Source: Pyricularia pennisetigena
Taxonomy: Eukaryota; Ascomycota; Sordariomycetes; Magnaporthales; Pyriculariaceae
DNA length: 64,000 nucleotides
Reading direction: 5' to 3'
NCBI RefSeq assembly: GCF_004337985.1
Contig: NW_021940918.1
Span: forward strand, 2,522,169 to 2,586,168
The position numbers were made by a program, and so were the translations under genes. The notes beneath the pieces were generated by a model that saw only the letters and a program-made list of their open reading frames with translations, was not told the DNA's origin and ran no database searches. Below are positions 1-10,524 of this stretch, piece by piece; position 1 is the stretch's first letter; every line of letters begins with the position of its first letter.

Positions 1-728
1 CATCATTCCATTCATTTGTCCAGTCGGTCTTTATGCTCTTACCCGAACAAAAGAGTAAACGTCGCAATACTGAGGTAATCGAGATACTCAACTAACTGGA
101 AAGCTTGATTTATAAAACGGGACAGGTACTCCAAACATCCAGAAAAATCACCCGATATTTGACGCCTAGTGGCGATGACGTGCTCGGCATCTTCCGTGAC
201 GTACGTCTGGATTTCTTTGAAATAAGCCGACATTAGCAATGCTGCTTACCATCAAACCCGACCCCTACTTTCACGGTACGGATGCGCCACATGAACCAGA
301 CAGGTCTAGCACTCCACACTCAGGCCAAACTAAGCAGCCGAACGCACATGCTTGGTAATCGGCGCCGGAAGTGGTTGCCATGTGTTAGCATGGCGACATC
401 TACGACCTATCAGCATAGACTTTCGTGATTTCAAAACATGCGAGGCGTCGTAGGAGTGGCAGTGTAGGCAATTTGGTTTGCTTGTGTAACTGTCCAATTG
501 GTAGTACTTCAGGGCCAGGTAAAGTATATAAAAGATGTTGGGCTCCTCCCACCACTATATTGGCACTGAGCTTGACTATCCACCAAGAGAACCCTCTCAT
601 CTTCAATTACTATTGTAAAACATACAACAACAACACGAAGTATCTTTGGCAAATCGGCATTCCAAAAAAAAAATCATTCAAACTTGTGACCATTAGCCAA
701 AGAACCCTGTCACGACATCGATATTGAC
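1..728. other. Gene-poor left edge and promoter of the CmcJ-like gene
   Basis: No gene could be supported here. A 64-codon open frame runs on the minus strand from an ATG at 233 to a stop at 39. It resembles nothing I recognise and no convincing upstream exon joins it, so I leave it uncalled. The right half carries the promoter elements listed separately and an A-rich leader before the ATG at 729. Confidence 0.5.
494..534 (+). promoter_or_regulatory. CCAAT box and TATA box upstream of the CmcJ-like gene
   Basis: CCAAT lies at 494-498 and a strong TATATAAAAG lies at 525-534, about 195 bp before the ATG at 729. The order and spacing fit a classical inducible fungal promoter. The transcription start is not visible from sequence and is inferred to lie between the TATA box and 729. 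Confidence 0.55.
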
Positions 729-1577
729 ATGGCCATCACTCAGGTTCCCCGCGGCCCTGTTACCGCCAAGCTGAACTTCTTTGAGCCACCAGCGGATGGT
801 TCAATACCTTACAACAACCTCGGTCTGCCAAGGGGCAGCCCCGGTAGTAACAACTATGGCGTTGCCGCACATCATGTCGACATCGAGGACATCCGCGGCC
901 GCGAGGCTGAGTTCAATCTAGATCGGGACGCTTTCGCAGTTGTTCAGGGTCTACCTCCGTCCCGCGAGGTAGACTTCGTGGACGACGAGTCAATCAAGGA
1001 GAAGTACTACCCTGAGGTCGAGAAGCTCCTCCTGGAGCAGATCCCCGGCAGCAACCGAGTGGTGATCTTCGACCACACAGTCCGTCGGTCGTCGCCCACT
1101 GCCGAGCGTGCCCCTGTGTTGCAGGTGCACATCGACCAAACGGCAAAGTCAGCGGCCCTGCGCGTACACCGCCATCAGCCTGAGATAGCCGACGAGCTTC
1201 TCAAGGGACGTTACCGCATTGTCAATGTCTGGCGTCCGCTCAACAAGCACCCGGTTGAGGCTTCCCCGCTGGCTATGGCGTCCTCCTCCACACTCGAGGA
1301 TCGGGACGTCGTTCCTGTCGAGCATCGCTACCCGAATGGGTACACGGGCGAGACAGCCGGAATAAAATACAACAAAGGTCAACGCTGGTACTATCTCAGT
1401 GGCATGAAGGGAGACGAGCGATTCTTGATTGAGTGCTTCGATAGTGAAAGCCTGAAACCGGAATCGCGCGTACAAGGGGGTCGGGTGGCTCATACTGCCT
1501 TTGAGGATCCGAGGACCAGACCTGAGGCCGAGGGTCGGGAGAGTATTGAAGTGCGGGCTTTGGTGTTTGGGCCGTGA
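729..1577 (+). CDS. CmcJ/NvfI (GA4 desaturase-like) family oxidoreductase
   Basis: This is a single-exon gene of 282 codons. The whole length resembles the fungal family annotated as GA4 desaturase, AsaB or CmcJ-like: an early LNFFEPP block, then HID (H134, D136), then NVWRPLNKHPVEASPLA around residues 166-183, and an AHTAFEDP block near residue 254. The HxD pair and the late histidine are candidate iron ligands, as expected for Fe(II)/2-oxoglutarate-type members, but that assignment is inference. Related genes often sit in secondary-metabolite clusters and hydroxylate or desaturate small molecules. Here the neighbours are not biosynthetic, so the substrate is unknown. There is no signal peptide, so a cytosolic location is likely. 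The length is normal for the family and no damage is seen. A strong TATA box upstream suggests regulated expression. Confidence 0.85.
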   Translation: MAITQVPRGPVTAKLNFFEPPADGSIPYNNLGLPRGSPGSNNYGVAAHHVDIEDIRGREAEFNLDRDAFAVVQGLPPSREVDFVDDESIKEKYYPEVEKLLLEQIPGSNRVVIFDHTVRRSSPTAERAPVLQVHIDQTAKSAALRVHRHQPEIADELLKGRYRIVNVWRPLNKHPVEASPLAMASSSTLEDRDVVPVEHRYPNGYTGETAGIKYNKGQRWYYLSGMKGDERFLIECFDSESLKPESRVQGGRVAHTAFEDPRTRPEAEGRESIEVRALVFGP

Positions 1578-1729
1578 ATTGTTTTCAGTCAGATGAAGAA
1601 CGTGTATTTTTTTGGTAGTGTTCTATTTCGATGGCGTTCGTTATAAGCGATGTGATTTGTCGTTGAGTTCTTAGTGAGAGGAATTTGAAACCAGGTATTC
1701 AACAATGTTTGTCATTGACCACCTTCGGC

Positions 1730-1764
<35 letters not shown>

Positions 1765-2111
1765 CTCTGTGAAGGTCGTCCCTCCAGGGCAAGCAGACTC
1801 ATCACAACTAGCCCATTACCCAAACAATCTACCCATCTTTTCCATGTGATAAAGCTGAGAAACTTGAATACTACCACCAACCATCCATCATGCGCTACTT
1901 TCTTCAGTCCATCTCCTGAGATTTCCTGATCAGGCGAACTGCGTTGCGTTCAATCTTGCACCTCACTTTGGAACTTTCAAAGCCAATCCGCTCCTTTATC
2001 TTTGTTTTGTTTCCTGTCTTGATTTACCGTCGGTTTCCTTGTTTGTCTTCCTATTGCAAGTCTATCTCACATGGTTCAGTCGTTTCACATTGTTTCCCGC
2101 TGCCTTCTTTG
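1578..2111. other. Intergenic: 3' flank of the CmcJ-like gene and 5' flank of the orphan gene
   Basis: The stretch holds a 34-nt T tract (listed separately) and a pyrimidine-rich leader before the ATG at 2112. No coding signal or RNA gene is seen. Confidence 0.6.
1731..1764. repeat. Poly(T) tract of 34 nt
   Basis: An uninterrupted run of T is preceded by CGGCG and followed by CTCTGTG. It is the longest of about ten homopolymer A/T tracts of 15 nt or more in the window. No target-site duplication or element body is visible next to it, so I class it as a simple repeat rather than a retroposon tail. Confidence 0.9.
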
Positions 2112-4226
2112 ATGACCTTGAATATGTCAAAGGCTGCGACAGATATTGGTAAGTTATAAAAGAGGCTTGCCGCCTTATCCTAGCCCTCAAAACCTTTGCA
2201 ACTTCTGACATTCGGTGATATCAGCACGGCGCCCGGCACTCTCCCATCGCCGGGCTGCCAGTTGTTACGAGAATATGCGTGTCCGTTCATTTTATGGCAA
2301 TGATAATCAGCTATGGACACAGGGCATGCCGGAGGTTCCAACAGTCAATATCGCTGCTCAAAAGCAGCTCGAGATACAACCTGAGCCTACAAAAATAGAA
2401 CGCTGTCAGGATAACTACCGGGTAGCATCTAAACCGTTGAAAGCCCCGCAACTCACGGATGTGCCCTGCCCTCGCACCTTGCTTCGGAACTCGCGTGGCG
2501 ACAAGCTCGAGCTTACTGAGGGGATGATGTCGGCCTACAACATCTTGCGTGGACCTCAGCCTGTCAGCCGCAAGGATCCTCTATTGAGCCAGATGCAGGC
2601 AGACGCGGGTTTGTTCTCATTCGACGGATCTGAAGCTTCCTCCAGCAGTGACTCCACGCTTGCTTCATCATCAGGATTTTCTGGCTTTGTGCATAACTTC
2701 AGCTCTTCGTGAGTCTCCAAGTGCTCTCCCCAGACTGTTTATGAAAAGCCTTTGCTGAATATCAAATACAGATTTCACACTACCATCATCACTCCCCCAG
2801 ACGATGCTGATGATCGCTACTCCAACCTCTCTGACCGCACCATAACCTGCAACATCCGCCGCTCCCCTGAGAAGAGAGCAGTGCTACACCAGCCATTCAT
2901 CGAAGCAAAAAGCCGCGAGATGAAGGCGGAAGTCGTCCAAGATCCATGGAAGTGCGGTCCTATCGACACATCTAGATACAAGCTCCCTCCTGCTGGTAAG
3001 ACCATCTTCTACCCATTTGAAGCTCTACTGTTGCCTTTCTGACTTCCTCAGAAGCAAGCAAGTACGAAACCCGAAACGATATGAGCTGCAAGGTTGATCT
3101 GCCTTCGTCGATGATCTCTCCGGAAACCTTTCTAGCGTGGTCCGAAGGTGCACAGCTTTGGGATACAGACATATTGCACCAGGAATCGCGTTCCAGAGAG
3201 CCAGAGCAGCCCGTTCGTATGCGGCCCTCGACGCCTCTTCAAATGCCGGAGAGGGGCTGTCCAGACGACAACCCAGGTTCCAGGTCTTTCCACGCATATG
3301 AAGAGCAATACGACCAGGAAGATGGCGAGCGCATGTCTCCGCACTACAAGGTCCCCCCGAACCCGTCAATACTCTGGGAGTCTCGTCGTGAGTTCTTTCA
3401 GTCTTATTGCTATCAGCGACAGCAGTACCGGATACTGGATAATTTATGCTGACCTGGCGAAAATAAACAGCTGTGACTCCGGAGATGATGTACCACTGTT
3501 TTCCTCACGGCGAGTTCGACCGTATGGATCCAGTAGCTGGACAGGCATGTCGAGATGCCAGTCTTGGTTTTATTCCAAACTTTGGAGTAGCAGATGTCTC
3601 GCCGGTGGCCGGCGAAATTTTCTCTGATGTAAGCCGTCACACGAAAAAATGGGGGACTTACGATTATCTGAACTAATCTTGCGTTATTCAAGGATGAGAT
3701 CGATCAAGTCCTCAACACCCACCGCGGGCCCATCTTTGACGACATAACTGCTGCCAAGTACAAGGAGGCCATTAGTACCTTGGAAGAACACCTCGCCCTC
3801 TCAGAGCAGCAAGAAGCCCAGCTGGAGCAGCAAAATGAAGTTCAGCGACAGCGTCTCCGATCCCTTGAGCTCGACCTCGCATCGCTGCAGCCCAGATCGG
3901 TCGGAGACGGTAGCGGCAGCAGCAGCGGCAGTCCCGCCGTCAGCGAGACCGAAACCTGCTACTCGCCAGTCTCGGCGCAGAGGCGTGCGCGCATCCTACG
4001 GCACATGGCCGCGCGCCTGCGCGAGAACCTGTGGCAGCACAACTGCCGCCGTGAGGCCATTGCCGCCGCCCGCCGCGAGAACGCACTGCTGCGCTTGCAG
4101 GTCGGACAAGTTGAGGAGCGGCTGCGGGCGGTGGCTGCTCGGGGCACAGCTCCCTGGGCCGATCAAGACCAGTGGGACGCTGGAACGCCTGCTGGGCAAG
4201 ATTCTTCGCAGTGGCAGTGGCAGTGA
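2112..4226 (+). CDS. Hypothetical protein, six exons, C-terminal coiled coil
   Basis: The exons are 2112-2148, 2225-2708, 2772-2995, 3052-3387, 3471-3628 and 3693-4226. All introns are GT...AG and every junction keeps frame, giving 590 residues. The ATG at 2124 is an alternative start in the same frame. I recognise no enzyme or domain family. The first half is polar, with a serine-rich patch near residues 150-175, and contains short proline-containing motifs that could be docking sites. The last 150 residues are rich in Glu, Gln, Arg and Leu and predict a coiled coil (QQEAQLEQQNEVQRQRLRSL and a second stretch about 90 residues later). It ends in a Gln/Trp-rich tail. There is no signal peptide or membrane segment. 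A scaffold or cytoskeletal role is possible but is a guess. The consistent splicing supports a real gene. Confidence 0.75.
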
Positions 4227-5217
4227 GATCTCAAGTTATCTTGCTCTTGGTGATCCGTTTTGCGCTGCTGCCGATGGTGCTCTTTGCCCTTCATCGTCAT
4301 TTCAAATGGTACCTATTTTGGCAGATATTTTCGGCACCCTGTTCTCTGTAGCTAAGTGTCCGACTGCAGGAAGCATGGGTCGAAAGAACGGCTCGAAATA
4401 CTTTGCCCAGCTCCAGCTCTCTTTCTTCCTTTCCGTCTTTCTTTCTTTCTTTCTTTTCTCCCCACTATTTATCTCATTCTCAAAAGTTGATGTATGTCAA
4501 GAAAAAAAAAAAAAAAAGAAAAAAAAAAGAAAAACTCTTCCGCTCACCAGAGGATCTTTGTTCATCTGCTGTGGTGACTTGCTCCTTTAGAGCCTGACCA
4601 GTCTTGTACCTCAGATGTACGGATCTTTGTGGTGTCTGCCGAAGCTGTTTATTATGTCGGAGATTGTTTCCGTCTGACGAGGACGAATCTGGCTTTCGAC
4701 TCTCGATCATGCAATGTAATCCTCGACTATTGAAGATTTGCCACAGAGATGGATCGGGAAATATTGCTTTTCGAGCAACTGAGAAAAACCTGAAGGACAA
4801 GATTGCAGCGTCCACACAGTGGGTGAAAGCCTGCCTGTGATATGAACAGGATGTAGTCTTATATACATTGAGAAACATTGTAAGCAAATGTGCCCTCCCA
4901 TACTTGATGACAATCCTCTTCCTTTGCGACCGTGCCGAGCCATACTTGGGTTTTTTTTTTTGTGTTTATGACAGTGTGTTGTTGATTTATCGTGAGGGGA
5001 GCATTATACATGTTTGGTCCACTAATGCCAAACTCTGGGATCTTCTCCTTTTTCCAATTACAGTACAGCGAGTGATCAGTTCGAGTCGAAGGTGGGTAAT
5101 GATACAGTTGATTTTCACATTTGGCCGCGCCACGGGGTCGGACCAGGGCCCTCGGTGGGCTGTCGAGAGAGCTTAGGTGGAAGCAAAGTGGTTCAAGGTG
5201 ATTCGAAAATCTGCCGC
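4227..5217. other. Convergent 3' flanks with low-complexity A/T tracts
   Basis: This lies between the stops of the orphan gene and MGE1. It contains CTTT-type repeats around 4418-4457, an A-rich tract at 4502-4535 and a T run near 4950. Open frames crossing these tracts encode only Lys or Phe/Ser runs. No gene is supported. Confidence 0.6.
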
Positions 5218-6050
5218 TTATGAGTTCTTGACGACGCCAACCTTGGCAGGCCTTATGACACGACCGTTGAGCTTGAAGCCGGTCTGTTGGGTAAAGAAAA
5301 CAGTGTTGTCCTCCTTGTCGGGTTGGGGCGTCATGAAGGTGGCCTCGTGCTCGTTAGGGTTGAATTTCTCGCCGTTGGGGTTGAAACGCTCCAAGCCATG
5401 CTTGGCCACAGTCGAAACCAAGATGCTCTCGGTCATCTTCAGGCCCTCATACAGGTTGACGAGATCTTGCAGGAACTCGGGCTTAGTCTCCGAGTCCTTG
5501 GCTGCTTCGCTGGCGGCCTTGATCTTGTCGGCCGGGACCATGGCAAGGGCGCGCTCCAGATTGTCGACGCTGTCAACCAAGTCACGAGCAAACTTTTGAA
5601 TTGCAAAGTCCCGGGCAGCCTTCATTTCACGGGCTTGCCTATCCTGAAGGTTCCTGAAGTCGGCAACAGATCGCAAGTACCTGTCCTATTTGGGGGGAAA
5701 CCTGGAGTTAGCCAATGTGTTCGATAGCCCGGGATACTTGTGGAATTTTGGCAACTCACCTTCCACTCGAGCACCTCCTTGTTCTTTGCCTCCAGTTCCT
5801 TCTTCAGCGCCGCCTCTGGGGAAGCGTCTGCTGCGGCAGCCTCTCCGTCCTTTGCGGCGTCCTTGGCGGCATCCTTGGATTCGGGTTCCGCGCTGTACCA
5901 CCTGATAGAGGTAGTCCTGACAGGTCTGGAGACAGCTGAGAGAGGAATTTGCCTGAAGCTAGGAGCCGAGCTGGGTAATCTTTGTTGGCCCACAGCTCGG
6001 AGAGCTGAGCGGGCGATCCGCGAGGGAGTTGCGACTGCTTGTCTTAACAT
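5218..6050 (-). CDS. mge1: Mitochondrial GrpE, nucleotide exchange factor of Hsp70
   Basis: Exons (minus) are 6050-5760 and 5685-5218, joined in phase 0 to give 252 residues. The N-terminal 50 residues are rich in Arg, Ser and Ala with no acid (MLRQAVATPSRIARSALRAV), a typical matrix-targeting presequence. A long helix follows, and then the GrpE core starting exactly at the splice junction with DRYLRSVADFRNLQDR. The C-terminal beta domain has GLERFNPNGEKFNPNEHEA and ends RPAKVGVVKNS. By family knowledge it releases ADP from matrix Hsp70 (Ssc1) during protein import and folding. The ATG at 6050 is chosen because it begins the presequence; a CA repeat lies just upstream. It is divergent from RPB3. 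Confidence 0.96.
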
Positions 6051-6759
6051 TTTAGACGTGCGTGTGTGTGTGTGTATATGTATGATATGTATGATTATGT
6101 GTATCCCTTGAAAGAAAAATAACAATGCCGTTCTCTGCGAGTACTAAGCTGTTTGGATTAATCGGCGCTCTGCGTGAAAAAGAGATGATGATCGTGTGCT
6201 CTGGTGGAAAGCTTTGGGATGGAAGAGTTAATGCAGGGTGAAGAATGCGCAGTGGTTTTTTTTTTTTTTTTTTCTTACCACGGGCAAAGTTCGGCCCACG
6301 TCCAACCACCTACAACCTTGCAGGTCTGGTTGTATCTGTGAGCTAATGCCCAGTTTATATTTTCAACCCCTACGAAAGACCCTTGCTGTACGTAATCTTT
6401 TCGCAAATGCACCTGGTTCCAGCATTCGACCACACACCGGGGCGTGTGTGAGGCTGCATGCCACCATACCTTATTCCGCCGCGACCTTGACTTTGAAGCT
6501 ACGCAGTACAGAAGCGCGACGACCCCAAAAATTCCGTCTTATTCTTCAATCGCATAAATCGCCATCTCTCCAACTCAACTTGCCGCCACCCCCATTTCCA
6601 GGACGCAGTCCATTCGCGAAAACTTCGGGACGGGTTTTGTAGACTCGCTCGGTCTACTCTGTTCTACCAGACAGAGGTCGCGTATGAGGCGAGCCCTCAC
6701 CACGATCGATTAAATCGCTAGCACAGATATAATCATCGTTTTTCACTGTCGCCGCTACC
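6051..6759. promoter_or_regulatory. Shared divergent promoter region of mge1 and RPB3
   Basis: About 710 bp separate the two divergent start codons. The region has a GT/CA microsatellite at 6062-6075, a 17-T tract at 6257-6273 and pyrimidine-rich DNA towards RPB3. I looked for a perfect heat-shock element for mge1 and found none. Confidence 0.45.
6062..6075. repeat. (GT)n microsatellite in the mge1 leader
   Basis: Seven GT units read as CA on the coding strand, ending about 11 nt before the mge1 ATG. They are followed upstream by TATG-rich imperfect repeats to about 6100. Confidence 0.8.
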
Positions 6760-7851
6760 ATGGACTACAGCACCGGTTATGAAAACACCGACGAGCTTGG
6801 TGCCGTCGTCAAGATATTTCATGTGCGTCGAGTTCTATCAGCCTCTGCATCACGTTTCTAACAACCGTTTCGGTTGGTCCTGACTTTGAATTCTGACAAC
6901 GTACTCTTGGTATACATGTAGGCCGATTCTGTGCATGTAAACTTCGAGCTCAGCAATGTCGATTTGTCACTAGCAAACTCCATCCGACGCGTCATGCTTG
7001 CCGAGATCCCAACTATAGCAATAGACAACTGCGAGATTAAAGAGAACACGAGCGTCTTGGCCGACGAGTTTATAGCCCATCGTCTCGGTCTCGTCCCCCT
7101 CTCCGCCCGCGGCGCCAGCGAACTCGTCTACGCCCGTGACTGCGACTGCGAGCAGTACTGTGAAAACTGTTCCGTCATCATCACCATTCACGCAAAATGC
7201 GAAAGCGAGGACCCCAACTACGTTATGAAGGTGTATGCGCGCGACATGGTAGTTGACGGCCGGCGGGTTAACCAATCGGTCGGAACCCCCGTCATCACTG
7301 ATCCGGATGGACTCGGTGTCATCTTGTTCAAGCTCCGAAGAAATCAAGAGGTGCATATTCGCTGCGTAGCCAAGAAGGGAATCGCCAAGGAGCATGCTAA
7401 ATGGTGTCCGGCCACGGCCGTGGGCTTCGAGTACGATCCTCACAACAAGCTGAGGCATTTGGATCTCTGGTATGAGAGTAACGCCAAGGAGGAGTGGCCT
7501 TTGAGCGAGAATGCGATCCGTGAGCCCCCGCCACAGGAAGGAGAGCCCTTTGACTACGATGCTGTTCCGAATCGCTTCTACTTTGACGTGGAGACCTGTG
7601 GCAGTCTCGACCCCGACGTTATAGTACAGGAGGGCCTCAGGGTTCTGCAGGAGAAGCTGGCAAACCTTGTCATGCTGATTGAAAAGACCGACGAGTCCAA
7701 GGGAATGGGCGGCGATGCGGACTACGACATGGGCGGTGGCGCAGGGGGCGACTGGGGTGGCTACAACACAGTGTACGGCGGTGCTCACGGGGACCAGACA
7801 GCTTATGGAAATGACCCATATGGTGGTGGCTCAACATCCTATGGACACTAG
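6760..7851 (+). CDS. RPB3: RNA polymerase II subunit Rpb3
   Basis: Exons are 6760-6822 and 6922-7851, phase 0, giving 330 residues. The protein shows the alpha-like assembly signature NVDLSLANSIRRVMLAEIPT and then NTSVLADEFIAHRLGLVPL. A zinc loop has cysteines at 95, 97, 101 and 104 (CDCEQYCENC). It then carries the conserved VGFEYDPHNKLRHLDLWYE region. Rpb3 pairs with Rpb11 to nucleate Pol II assembly in the nucleus. The last 50 or so residues form a Gly/Tyr/Asp-rich tail. The 21-codon first exon is supported by a clean GTGCGT donor and restores the usual N-terminal strand before the alpha motif. It shares its upstream region with mge1. Confidence 0.97.
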
Positions 7852-8494
7852 AGTAAACAGATTCCTCACCGGACTCACATATTGAATCTGTAGCTCTTCA
7901 TGCGACTGCGTTCCTTTCGTAGTCGACACAACGTGTTGTCTGGTCACTTGATATTCGTAGGGGACTTGGGTCAAGTTTAGAGGACAGAACCTCTACATGG
8001 AGCCTTTCCCTGCTCGGGGCGTTTTGGCGTATATGGATATAATATTTCTTCATCACTGTCCCAAAATCTGGCCGGTGTAAGGTTACAAAATGGTGTTTTT
8101 ATTTTTATTTTTTATTATTTTTTATTAGGCATATTAGGCCCTTTGATGTCATAATCTCGGTTCATGGCGCACTGACAAACTCTTTCCCGGGTATGACGAT
8201 TACAGCCTTTGCTTTCACTGGTTTCAATGTGTATGCTCTATTTGCTGACTGTTCTATCGTGGGTAACAAAAGACCAAAGTAAATGACCAAGCAATAGTCT
8301 GACCCATATGCAGATTCCAACCCCATCAAATGCCACGCTGTCTATAATTGCTGCATTAGCACCATCAAACCGCCCGGGTAAGCTAGCGCGACAATCTGCA
8401 TCTATACTCTAACAGATTCCGGATCTAGAAATAGCATACGAGTGCTCTTAGCTCCCCTTCTTCGCCTTCTTCAATGAGAGTTCTCCAAGCTATA
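7852..8494. other. Convergent 3' flanks of RPB3 and DIC1
   Basis: The region is AT-rich around 8095-8130 (TTTTTATTTT type), consistent with polyadenylation signals. No coding frame is supported. Confidence 0.6.
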
Positions 8495-9790
8495 TCATAA
8501 TGGTTCCTCGATTGATTTGGCCTTGCGGTACATCTTCCGGTGGGCCTCCAAGAAAAGAAAGGTGCAGATCGTCTGCCTGGAGTTTCGGAAACAGTCGCTC
8601 TTGTCAATTACTTGCCCAGAACCAGTCGATATATAGGTCACGGTTACTTACGGTCCAAGACGTAGAAAGCTGGGTACCCAGCCCTTGAACATCCAGCCCA
8701 TTCCCTCTGCGGCATAAATTTCCATCACAAGCTTTGGTATGCTGGACGTAGCGCTGGTGGCCGACATGACGCGTGTCTTGATGACATCAACAGGGCTTGT
8801 GACTGTGGCTGCCGTCACTCCGGCCAGAAAGCTAGCGGTGAAGTGAGTAGACAGGTTATCTGTCAACGGCGTGTGGTTGATCAGTAGCTTTTTAAACGTG
8901 TCATACGATGCTAGCTGTGACGCCGTCATTGCTGCCGCCCGAAGACTGTTGGGCAGTACGCCCCGAAACCAGCTCGTAATACCGCCTTCTTCTCTCAGCA
9001 TCCTGATCATGCCGTCTAGGGCATGATTGTAATTCCTTCGTTGCTCCACCGGCAGCGCAGCGTCGTGTTGCATCCTGACGTTCAGGACATCTGCTGCATT
9101 TCCAGAAATGCCGCCAAGGAATCCCGAGGCGGCCGAGATTGCAACCAGAGTCGGGAAAGAAGGCTGTCGGCCACCGTTCCGTTCCGTCAGTCGTGTTTTT
9201 ACCTCTTCATAGACGCCAAATCGCGTTGTCGAATAGGTTAGCTGGCGCAGAAGGGACGCAGACAGGCCTGCGTAGAGACCAGTCACTCCATTGTGGCGCG
9301 CGACATGAACGATAGTGCCGCTCATGCTCTTTGGCATATCACCCGTTCGCGTCTGCAGGCGAACCTGCGAGGTTGATATGCTGTATTAGTAAACGTCGAC
9401 CGGTAGCCCGGTTTCATGCGACTAGTGTGCGAAACGCTGTTCAACGAATCACGTCACACGTGGCATCGCCAAGCTTCCATCATAGACAATGTTCACTTGC
9501 CTTGACTACCTCGGATTGTCGGGTTAGCAAGAAATTGTAAAAGAACAAAAATAACATCCAGTGGACCGTATGTCCCAACGCTGCATCGCCGGAGTCCTTT
9601 CAAGGAGCTCACCTAAATCTAACGGATGTGTTACACATGCTGCCAAACTGGAAGCACTGCCACCAAACCAGAAGGGATACTTGATGGCATCGACCTTCTT
9701 TTGCGCTGGCTTTGGTGTTGGACGAAGGGCTGAAGTCGTTCGGGCCAAGTCCGAAGCCGAGGCCGGAGCCGGAGATGGTGGCGTGGCCAT
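8495..9790 (-). CDS. DIC1: Mitochondrial dicarboxylate carrier, with a 5-nt microexon
   Basis: Exons (minus) are 9790-9613, 9505-9501, 9364-8652 and 8576-8495, giving 325 residues. Three carrier repeats are visible: HPLDLVKVRLQTR, then NAADVLNVRMQ (alanine where the PxD motif normally has proline), then SPVDVIKTRV. The C-terminus contains TFLFLEAHRKMYRK. The first motif can be read only if a 5-nt exon (TCAAG) at 9505-9501 is included; it is flanked by TAG upstream and a GCAAGT donor, so the following intron is GC-AG. Without it the frame breaks between HPLDL and VRLQTR. Family members exchange malate or succinate for phosphate across the inner membrane. The Ala/Pro-rich N-terminal extension is unusual among small carriers. 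The ATG at 9790 is the first in frame. Confidence 0.93.
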
Positions 9791-10524
9791 CACGTTCTCG
9801 CCCAGCAGTTATCTGCTCAGGGGGCAGCCAACTACTACTCGCCAGTCAAGTGTCGCCTCTGGAGTTATACCATGCCAGACGCGGGTAATCAAAGTAAAGT
9901 ATTATATAACTGTATATTGGTAATTTGGAATTAATTTGTTAGCCCCAATGGACAGTCTTGCCGCTTTGTTGTTATCTTTGCAAAGGTAGCAAGTAGGTAT
10001 TGGGTCCAACTGTCCCGGTCGCATTGCGATTTTGCGGCAAGCTCGCTCTCGGTAAATACAAGCCCGATTCACTAAAAAAAGTTCGTCATCATACAGTAGG
10101 TCTGTAAGGCACAGGTGAGTTTAGCACTGTTCTTTGGGTTGGAGATACATGGGTCTGGTGGGGAGCGCACTAATCGATAAGAGATAAGGAGCAACGATTA
10201 CACAGGTAAACTGTGGATACAGATGGCTCGACGAACCATCAGCAATTTGATGGAATGAGAATCCAAGAGCATCAACATCGTTCATGGAAGATCTCTCATG
10301 GAATTGACCAATCGTCCTTTATAACTACTATTAGGCTTCAGGCGAGGTGCTTCCCTGTCCCTGGGATGCTTGAGCGTGTCGAGGGCTCTGCATATATGAT
10401 GCAGTCTTCAAGCTAAAAGAAATATACACGCTAACATCAGATTACTGCATTTTCGTCTGAAGCCCCTGCTTTTTTCTGTCACCAATCTTCTACTTTCCTC
10501 ATTCTTTGTGTTTACCTTCCCAAC
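9791..10524. promoter_or_regulatory. Divergent promoter region of DIC1 and mitochondrial PheRS
   Basis: About 730 bp separate the two divergent starts. A pyrimidine-rich stretch (10450-10520) precedes the PheRS ATG. No specific factor site or gene is identified. Confidence 0.4.

Noticed and set aside
39..233. 64-codon minus-strand frame at the left edge
   Set aside because: It has an ATG and a stop but no recognisable family, no splice partner and no promoter signal. It is too weak to call a gene.
6590..6625. Possible heat-shock element (GAA...TTC) near mge1
   Set aside because: The spacing is three bases instead of two, so it does not fit the GAAnnTTC pattern.
6970..7788. 272-codon minus-strand open frame opposite RPB3
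   Set aside because: It is fully antisense to a well-conserved gene and its translation has no recognisable family. It is a by-product of codon usage.
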